From Deltaproteobacteria bacterium RIFCSPLOWO2_02_FULL_57_26 (GTDB lineage: Bacteria > Desulfobacterota > Binatia > UBA9968): a stretch of 10,438 nucleotides of DNA. The notes beneath the pieces were generated by a model. The model saw only the letters and a list, made by a program, of their open reading frames with translations, had not been told where the DNA came from and ran no database searches. Both the position numbers and the translations under genes were made by a program. Location of the stretch: positions 1 through 10,438 of the forward strand of contig MGSI01000057.1 in assembly GCA_001798455.1 (NCBI GenBank). Direction: 5' to 3'. The stretch's first letter is position 1, and each line of letters opens with the position of its first letter. Positions 1 to 5,037 of the stretch are shown here, one piece after another.

Positions 1-935
1 AATCTATCCGCCCCCAGGTCCTCGATGATCTCCGCCTCGCCGTGAATCCAGGCCTTCTCCGGATCGGCGGGATGAAGATCCTCGGGTCGAATGCCGACCG
101 TGAGCGGCTTCCGGGAGTACTCGGGCGCCCGCTCGCGAAGAACCGCCGAAAGATCGGCGTCGAACGGCGCGCTCTTGAAGACGGCTCCGTCATCGGCGAG
201 CTCCCCCTCGACCAGGTTCATCGCCGGGCTTCCCACGAACCGCGCGACGAAGATATTCACGGGCCGGTGGTACACGTCATCGGGAGTGCCGATCTGCTGG
301 ATTTGCCCGTCCTGGAGAACGATGATCTTTTCCCCCAGCGTCATGGCCTCGGCTTGATCGTGGGTGACGTAGAGAATCGTCGCATTCAGCCTGCGGTGAA
401 GCCGCGCGAGTTCCACGCGCATAGTGGCCCGAAGGGCAGCATCGAGGTTAGAAAGCGGCTCGTCGAATAGAAAGATCTTGGGTTGGCGCACGATCGCCCG
501 CCCCACCGCGACCCGCTGTCTTTGCCCGCCGCTCAGCTCCTGCGGCTTGCGGTCCAACTGGCCCTCGATCTCGAGCAACCGGGCCGCTTCGAGGACCCGT
601 CTTTCGATCTCTTCGGCGCCGTGGCGGCGCAGCCGAAGTGAAAAGGCCAGATTATCGAAGACATTCATGTGAGGATAAAGCGCGTAACTTTGAAACACGA
701 ACGCCACGTCCCGCTCCCGCGGCGGCAGCCGGTCGATACGCTCTCCTCCAAGCGCGATTGTGCCGGAGCCGGCCTCCTCGAGGCCCGCCACCAAACGCAG
801 CAAGGTCGTCTTGCCGCACCCCGAAGGGCCGAGTAGGATGCAGAACTCGCCGTCGTCGACCTCGAAGGAGACCCGCTTCAGGACCGCCGTGGCGCCAAAC
901 GACTTCGAGACGTTCTCAACCGAAAGTGAAGCGAT
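1..935 (-). CDS. ABC sugar importer ATPase, MalK/UgpC type (3' partial, non-standard ATC start)
   Basis: This is the nucleotide-binding subunit of a carbohydrate importer (CUT1 type, MalK/MsmK/UgpC). It would bind the cytoplasmic faces of the two permeases encoded just upstream and power uptake by ATP hydrolysis. Counting from the proposed start, 311 residues are visible: Walker A GPSGCGKTT (36-44), Q-loop FQSYALYP (81-88), signature LSGGQRQR (134-141), Walker B IFLFDEP (154-160) and H-loop THDQ (191-194). A regulatory OB-fold region then begins (about 235 on, with GIRPEDL at 281-287). About 50 C-terminal residues lie outside the window. The start is odd. Between the in-frame stop at 1055 and Walker A there is no ATG, GTG or TTG in frame. 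The codon at 935-933 is ATC, follows GGGAG by 7 bases, and would give M-ASLSVENVSKSFG, a typical MalK N-terminus. It is either a rare AUC start or a G-to-C change of ATG. Function is near certain; the start and activity are not. Confidence 0.93.
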   Translation of the reverse strand, partial: MASLSVENVSKSFGATAVLKRVSFEVDDGEFCILLGPSGCGKTTLLRLVAGLEEAGSGTIALGGERIDRLPPRERDVAFVFQSYALYPHMNVFDNLAFSLRLRRHGAEEIERRVLEAARLLEIEGQLDRKPQELSGGQRQRVAVGRAIVRQPKIFLFDEPLSNLDAALRATMRVELARLHRRLNATILYVTHDQAEAMTLGEKIIVLQDGQIQQIGTPDDVYHRPVNIFVARFVGSPAMNLVEGELADDGAVFKSAPFDADLSAVLRERAPEYSRKPLTVGIRPEDLHPADPEKAWIHGEAEIIEDLGADR

Positions 936-942
936 TTTAGCT

Positions 943-947
943 CTCCC
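943..947 (-). promoter_or_regulatory. Shine-Dalgarno pointing at the ATC start of the ATPase gene
   Basis: GGGAG on the minus strand is followed by 7 bases and then ATC at 935. This is the best ribosome-binding site in the gap and is the main reason for placing the ATPase start at the ATC codon. No conventional start codon in the ATPase frame lies within reach of it. Confidence 0.55.
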
Positions 948-1059
948 GAAACAGTTTTTAATTTTGAGTTTTTGGTGTTGCGTTTCAGGTTCGAATCTAG
1001 CAGCAATCAGCGACTTTTCCAGAGCACAAGCTGCACTCTTCTGGCCCGAAAACTAAGAA

Positions 1060-1206
1060 CTATAGTGACGGAATTAAATAAGTTGACATCAAATCCCCTC
1101 TCGCTCTCCTAAATCCCCCTCTATCCCCCTTTACCAAAGGGGGAGAAAGGGGGATTTGAGGGAGGATAGGGTGATTATGGTAATTTTCTTTTTTCCTTCA
1201 CTATAG
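1060..1206. mobile_element. MITE-like element with terminal inverted repeats
   Basis: The left end CTATAGTGACGGAA (1060-1073) and right end TTCCTTCACTATAG (1193-1206) are inverted copies matching at 13 of 14 positions. They enclose 147 bases with no coding capacity and a strong central palindrome (1111-1157). Short length, terminal inverted repeats and absence of a gene are the hallmarks of a miniature inverted-repeat transposable element. If the outermost TA is a duplicated target, as made by IS630/Tc1-mariner transposases, the inner ends would read TAGTGACGGAA and TTCCTTCACTA. That family link is inference. It sits inside the importer operon, after the second permease and before the ATPase. 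Confidence 0.6.
1111..1157. repeat. Near-perfect G/C-run palindrome (hairpin)
   Basis: The 22-base arms 1111-1132 and 1136-1157 pair at 20 of 22 positions around a 3-base loop (ACC on the plus strand). Each arm holds two runs of five C (or G), bounded by AAAT and TTT. Pairing continues imperfectly outwards to about 1104 and 1164. Transcribed from either strand it would form a very stable hairpin. No T-run follows it in the minus direction, so it does not look like an ordinary intrinsic terminator. It could stabilise the 3' end of the upstream message or hinder read-through into the ATPase gene. My impression is that palindromes of this AAATCCCCC type recur between genes in several environmental bacterial phyla. 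Confidence 0.85.
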
Positions 1207-1227
1207 AAGCTCACAACTCAAAACTTT

Positions 1228-2043
1228 TCATCCTTTGACCGCCCCCGCCGACAAGCCCCGGACGATCCGGCGCTGGAAGATCAGGGTCAGAGCGATCAGC
1301 GGCAGCGTGGCGATAGTCGACGCGGCCGCGATCTCTCCCCAGGGCATCGTGTACTCTCCGGGAAAAAGCGCGATTCCCACAGGAAGGGTTTGGAGCGCCG
1401 GGTTGGTGAGGATCAGAAGCGCAAAGAAAAACTCGTTCCACACATGGATAAAGACCAAAATCGACGCGGTGAAAAGGCCGGGCGCGGCGAGCGGAAGCAC
1501 CACTTTCCACAACGCCTGCGCCCGAGTACACCCGTCGATCATCGCCGCCTCCTCGACTTCATAGGGCAATTCTTTGAAAAATGTCGCCAGGATCCAAACC
1601 GCCAACGGCAGCGACAGCGCGATATAAGCGGCGACGATGCCTTGATACGTGTTCAGCCAACCGAGAGTGTTCAGGATCCTCCAGACCGGACCGGCGATGG
1701 CGATCTGAGGAAACATCGAGATCGCGAGCAGGAGCATGAGATAGATGCGGGTCCAGGAAAGCCGGAATCGGGTCAACGAGTACGCCGCGAAGGAGCCGAT
1801 CGCGATGCTGATCAGGGTCGTCAAGCTGGCGACGATGGCGCTGTTGCGCATATACCGCAACAGCCCATAGTCCCGAAGCGCCGAGAGATAAAAGCCCCAA
1901 TGAAACTCAGGAACGATCTCGGGTGGTATCGCCGTGACCTGCGCCGGGCTCTTCCAGGAGGTCAGCACGAACCATAGATAGGGCACCAGGCTGAAGCCGC
2001 CGATAAGCACCCACCACACCGGCTGTAAGGCATTTTGCCTCAT
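1228..2043 (-). CDS. ABC sugar importer permease, MalG type
   Basis: A 271-residue inner-membrane permease of the binding-protein-dependent sugar importer family (MalG/SugB/UgpE), the expected length. It has an N-terminal membrane segment (about 9-28), several more hydrophobic segments (about 68-90, 99-118, 133-157, 186-210, 238-257), and the EAA loop EEAAMIDGCTRAQALWKVVLP at about 164-184, which docks the ATPase. The C-terminal hydrophobic segment ends in QRRIVRGLSAGAVKG, typical of MalG proteins. The ATG at 2043 overlaps the stop of the preceding permease gene (ATGA) and has GGAGAGG eight bases upstream, so the two are translationally coupled. The open frame continues upstream through that other gene to about 2799, but the longer reading is only an overlapping-frame artefact. 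The gene after it, the ATPase, is separated by an inserted repeat element. Confidence 0.95.
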   Translation of the reverse strand: MRQNALQPVWWVLIGGFSLVPYLWFVLTSWKSPAQVTAIPPEIVPEFHWGFYLSALRDYGLLRYMRNSAIVASLTTLISIAIGSFAAYSLTRFRLSWTRIYLMLLLAISMFPQIAIAGPVWRILNTLGWLNTYQGIVAAYIALSLPLAVWILATFFKELPYEVEEAAMIDGCTRAQALWKVVLPLAAPGLFTASILVFIHVWNEFFFALLILTNPALQTLPVGIALFPGEYTMPWGEIAAASTIATLPLIALTLIFQRRIVRGLSAGAVKG

Positions 2044-2927
2044 CGTCCCGGCCTCTCCAGGACGCGCGCCCCGAGAAGGCGAATGTAAAGCAGAGAGAGC
2101 AACAGGGCGGCAAAGAACACCACGACCGAGATCGTCGATCCGTAGCCGATCATCCCTTCGGCAAAGGTCTTCTTGTAGCCATAGAATTGGAGGACGTTCG
2201 TCGCATCCGCAGGTCCTCCCTGCGTCATGACGAATACGAGATCGAAAACCCGCAGCGCATCGATGGTCCGAAAAAGCAGCGCCAAAAGCAGAGCCGGCTT
2301 GAGCAATGGCAGCGTGATGTGGCGAAGCTGCTGCCACAAGGTCGCCCCGTCGATGCTCGCGGCCTCGTAGAGCTCGTCGGGGATGGTCTGGAGCCCCGCC
2401 AGGATAATGAGCGCCGCAAAGGAGCTCGTCTTCCAGACGTCCGCGACCATGATCGCGATCAGAGCCAGATAAGGCTCGGCGAGCGGCGCGACGTAAAGAT
2501 GGGTGGCATCGCCGAAAAGGAAAAAATTGACGAGACCATAGCGATCGTTGAAGATAAAGCGCCACATCTGCGAGGAGACCACGGTGGGGATCGCCCACGG
2601 CACCAGGACGACGGCCCGCAGCAGGGCCCGACCCCGAAAAGACTCGTTCAGCACCAAAGCCATGAATAGCCCCAAGAGGACTTCCACCGGCGCGGTCACG
2701 GCGACAAAGAGCAGCGTCGTAAGAAGCGATTTCATCGCGACCGGATCGGTGAGGAGGTCGCGGTAGTTCTCCCAGCCGACGAATTTTTGCCCGAGCCACG
2801 GGAGCGTGAGAATCATGCGGTAAAGGCTCAGACGAAAGGATTCGAAAATAGGGTAGATCGAGAACAGCAGCACGAAGACGAGACTCGGCAACACGTAATA
2901 TAGGGCAACGCGTTGGGCCTCCCTCAT
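2040..2927 (-). CDS. ABC sugar importer permease, MalF type
   Basis: A 295-residue permease of the MalF/SugA/UgpA group, partner of the MalG-type protein to form the transmembrane pore. Hydrophobic segments lie at about 9-28, 68-94, 104-122, 152-178, 208-222 and 262-285. The EAA loop (YEAASIDGATLWQQLRHITL, about 187-206) is the ATPase contact. The motif VFVMTQGGPADAT near 231-243 is characteristic of this subunit. It lacks the large periplasmic insertion of E. coli MalF, as is usual for trehalose or oligosaccharide importers. The ATG at 2927 overlaps the TGA of the binding-protein gene (ATGA), with GAGGGGG seven bases upstream. At its other end it overlaps the second permease gene in the same way, so the three are one translational unit. 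Confidence 0.95.
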   Translation of the reverse strand: MREAQRVALYYVLPSLVFVLLFSIYPIFESFRLSLYRMILTLPWLGQKFVGWENYRDLLTDPVAMKSLLTTLLFVAVTAPVEVLLGLFMALVLNESFRGRALLRAVVLVPWAIPTVVSSQMWRFIFNDRYGLVNFFLFGDATHLYVAPLAEPYLALIAIMVADVWKTSSFAALIILAGLQTIPDELYEAASIDGATLWQQLRHITLPLLKPALLLALLFRTIDALRVFDLVFVMTQGGPADATNVLQFYGYKKTFAEGMIGYGSTISVVVFFAALLLSLLYIRLLGARVLERPGR

Positions 2928-4192
2928 GGACGGACCCCCTCGCGCAAGAGATCCAAAACCCGATCCATGTCGCGGGAAGCGAGGCGCGCTAGAGACTCGA
3001 TGTTGGAGTCCCGAAGCGCGATGGCCGAGCTGAAGAAGCGCTGCATGACGTTGGAGAGTGGCACGTAAACCGGCGTGCGCGGCCGCGGAACCGCATGGAC
3101 AAAGGTCTCGAACTGGGATTCGAACTCGGGCCGCTTCTTAAGAACGTCCGGGTCGCGATAGAGCGCCCTGCGCGCCGGCGCCCGGCCCGCGTAGAGCGCG
3201 ATGCGCTTTTGCATCTCAGGGCTCGTCATGAAGCTGACGAATTTCCATGCCAGATCGGGCTTGCGCGAAAACCGGCTGATCCCCAATTGCCAGCCGCCGA
3301 GAGTGGAAACGCTCTTCCCTCCTGGAAACGCCGGCAACACCGCCATGCCCACCTTGCCGACAACGCGCGACCGCTGGGGGTCATTGGCGATCTCCCACGC
3401 ATACGGCCAGTTGCGGTGAAAGACGGCTCGTCCCTGGGCAAACAACGCAAGCGACTCGGGCTCCTGATAGGCGAGCACGCCACGGTGCGAGATCTCCCCG
3501 ATGATCCGATCGCGAACGAATTGGACGGCCTCGATGGCCTCGGGCCGGTGAAGAGCTCCCCGAAGCCCATCGTCGTCCCACAGCGATCCCCCGTTGCTCA
3601 GAATGTATTCCATCATGTTGCAGATCAGGCCCTCGTATTGTTTGAACTGGCCAGAGAATCCGGTCAGTTGCGGGTCCTTGGCTTTCGCCAGGACGGCTTT
3701 GGCCTGGGCGACCAGTTCGGGCCACGTGCGCGGCGGCGAAAAGCCGTATCGGGCCAGGAGATCCTTACGGTAGTAGAGCATACCCGCGTCGATAAAAACC
3801 GGGACGCCATAGATCTGCCCCCGGTAAGTGTCGGCCAGTATCGGTGCGCTGAGAAATTTTTCCCGCTCACCGGCCGGAAAGAAACGATCCAGCGGCAGGG
3901 CCCAACCTGCCGCAGCAAACTCTGCCGGCCAGATGACGTCCATGAAAAAGACATCCATCTCGGGGTCGCGATTTTTGAGCTTCTGGGTGACCAGGTCGTG
4001 AAATTCCGTCGAGGAATGAGGACCGATTTCGCGAACGATCTTCAGCCCCGGATGCTCCGCCTCGAATGCGCGGATCGCTTCGTCCCAGACCTTTGGAAAT
4101 TGCGATTTCCAGGTGACAAAGCGGATCTCGGTCTCTGCGAAGACAAACGAGCAGGAAAAAAGAACAAAGAAAACCAAGACGGTGATAGCCAT
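2924..4192 (-). CDS. Extracellular sugar-binding protein of ABC importer (trehalose/maltose type)
   Basis: A 422-residue family 1 solute-binding protein that captures substrate outside the inner membrane and delivers it to the permeases. Residues 1-19 form a signal peptide: a hydrophobic stretch ending VFA before ETEIRF fits signal peptidase I. The cysteine in LFSC makes lipoprotein processing conceivable but the lipobox is poor. The mature part starts EIRFVTWKSQFPKVWDEAI, a family 1 opening, and contains FMDVIWPAEFAAAGW, which resembles trehalose/maltose-binding proteins (LpqY, ThuE and the Thermococcus trehalose/maltose protein). GMLYYRKDLLARYG and a C-terminal lobe with LGGWQLGISRFS also fit. 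Trehalose as substrate is inference, supported by otsA in the same block. The chosen ATG at 4192 lacks a good ribosome site. An in-frame TTG at 4207, overlapping the stop of the upstream gene (TTGA), would add MRSQG and a positive charge, and is a real alternative. Confidence 0.9.
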   Translation of the reverse strand: MAITVLVFFVLFSCSFVFAETEIRFVTWKSQFPKVWDEAIRAFEAEHPGLKIVREIGPHSSTEFHDLVTQKLKNRDPEMDVFFMDVIWPAEFAAAGWALPLDRFFPAGEREKFLSAPILADTYRGQIYGVPVFIDAGMLYYRKDLLARYGFSPPRTWPELVAQAKAVLAKAKDPQLTGFSGQFKQYEGLICNMMEYILSNGGSLWDDDGLRGALHRPEAIEAVQFVRDRIIGEISHRGVLAYQEPESLALFAQGRAVFHRNWPYAWEIANDPQRSRVVGKVGMAVLPAFPGGKSVSTLGGWQLGISRFSRKPDLAWKFVSFMTSPEMQKRIALYAGRAPARRALYRDPDVLKKRPEFESQFETFVHAVPRPRTPVYVPLSNVMQRFFSSAIALRDSNIESLARLASRDMDRVLDLLREGVRP

Positions 4193-4203
4193 TCCCTGGG
4201 ATC

Positions 4204-5037
4204 TCAATAGGGGTCTGGGATAGCCTCTGCTAAAATTTTCTCGACCGCCTCTCTCCAGCCATAGGGTCCGATGCCTTGAGTGCGCTCGATGCCAGGAATG
4301 GTCCTCAGCACCTCGGAATCCCAAGACCCGTCCGGATTTCTGACCAATACCGGACGATCAACAGAGCAGAAAAGAGAGAGATCATTGGCTGAATTCCCTA
4401 GGCCTACAGTCAGAATCTCCGGGCTTGTTCGCCGGTATAGATTGAGAAGAATTTTTGCTGCCTTCCCTTTGTCGTGGTTGCCGGTGAGGTGAAAAAAGCG
4501 ATCACCTCGGGTTAGAGAGAAGCCTTTCATTCTTAAGTCTGTAAAGAGTTGTTGACAATCCTCCTCTTCCACCAGAAATGGCTCGTCGTATTCCCGTTCG
4601 AGGGCTAGGCTCGCCGCGTTGCCGGTCAAGCCCGTCAACGCGGAGATTTCATCGGGGCTCAGCATGCTAAGCGATTTGATCTTAACCTGAAATTGTTGGG
4701 CCGTCTCCATTAGCACCTGGTGCAGTTTCAAGACGTCGGTGCCCAACTCTAGAACTTCAAAGGAGCCTTTGGGTTTTACCCCTTGAAGGGGGAAGGGAAA
4801 ATAACCCGGCGGCAAACAGATCGCCCCTCCACTTTCGGCTATGAAGGGGTCCATCAGACCCAACTCCTGCCAGAGCAGAGAAATCTCGCTCCGAGTTTTG
4901 CTGGAGCAGAGGATCAAAGGGATGTCCAGAGATTTAAGCTTCTCGATAGCCGGTAGACTGGCATCATAGCTGTAGGTCTCCTGATCTAGAAGAGAGCCGT
5001 CCAAGTCCGTAATGATGATAAGCCGGGGTACAGTCAA
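4204..5037 (-). CDS. mpgP: Mannosyl-/glucosyl-3-phosphoglycerate phosphatase (HAD family)
   Basis: A 277-residue cytoplasmic phosphatase of the HAD-IIB (Cof-like) group, in the mannosyl-3-phosphoglycerate phosphatase family. It removes the phosphate from hexosyl-3-phosphoglycerate to give the compatible solute. Motif I is DLDGSLL with nucleophile D11 and D13, motif II is CSSKT (44-48), motif III lysine is in HDKGKAAK (about 188-195), and motif IV is GLGNSANDL (212-220). Family signatures ESGGAI (68-73) and REYDEPF (148-154) are present. Because the preceding gene is a glucosyl-3-phosphoglycerate synthase, the natural substrate is probably glucosyl-3-phosphoglycerate (GpgP activity) or a longer phosphorylated glycoside, rather than the mannosyl form the family is named for. 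The start is TTG at 5037, overlapping the gpgS stop as TTGA, with AAGGA five bases upstream. Translation is therefore probably coupled to gpgS. Confidence 0.9.
   Translation of the reverse strand: MTVPRLIIITDLDGSLLDQETYSYDASLPAIEKLKSLDIPLILCSSKTRSEISLLWQELGLMDPFIAESGGAICLPPGYFPFPLQGVKPKGSFEVLELGTDVLKLHQVLMETAQQFQVKIKSLSMLSPDEISALTGLTGNAASLALEREYDEPFLVEEEDCQQLFTDLRMKGFSLTRGDRFFHLTGNHDKGKAAKILLNLYRRTSPEILTVGLGNSANDLSLFCSVDRPVLVRNPDGSWDSEVLRTIPGIERTQGIGPYGWREAVEKILAEAIPDPY

Larger units (their letters stand above)
936..1227. other. 292-base gap between permease and ATPase genes
   Basis: This is the only sizeable non-coding stretch in an otherwise tightly packed block. From 1060 to 1206 it is filled by a MITE-like inverted-repeat element. 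The segment 936-1059 between the element and the ATPase gene is AT-richer than its surroundings and holds a Shine-Dalgarno (943-947) but no recognisable gene. I could not identify a convincing promoter on the minus strand. If the ATPase is still expressed, it depends on read-through of the element or on a promoter I cannot see. Confidence 0.7.

Noticed and set aside
42..470. Plus-strand open frames of 142 and 88 residues near the left edge
   Set aside because: They are shadows of the ABC ATPase gene on the minus strand, whose frame is open to the window edge and carries all ATPase motifs.
984..1003. T-loop-like GGTTCGAATC on the plus strand, suggesting a tRNA
   Set aside because: The flanking bases do not form a five-pair T-stem, and I found no anticodon arm or acceptor stem around it.
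1083..1114. Perfect -35-like TTGACA on the plus strand inside the repeat element
   Set aside because: The nearest -10-like sequence is about 20 bases away and poor, and the direction would transcribe antisense to the permease genes.
1059..1179. -10-like hexamers TATAGT (1064-1059) and CATAAT (1179-1174) on the minus strand as a promoter for the ATPase gene
   Set aside because: Neither has an acceptable -35 at normal spacing, and the first is simply the tip of the terminal inverted repeat.
1228..2799. A 523-residue open frame on the minus strand covering the MalG-type gene and much of the MalF-type gene
   Set aside because: Only the last 271 residues look like a protein family (MalG). The upstream half is read out of frame through the MalF-type gene and has Arg/Gly-rich shadow composition.
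3095..4210. A 371-residue open frame on the plus strand
   Set aside because: It lies exactly antisense to the sugar-binding protein gene, has no recognisable motif, and reflects the GC-rich codons of the real gene.
4193..4324. An extra 44 N-terminal residues for the sugar-binding protein
   Set aside because: The extension lies inside the phosphatase coding region, would bury the signal peptide, and lacks family resemblance. Only the short TTG extension from 4207 remains plausible.
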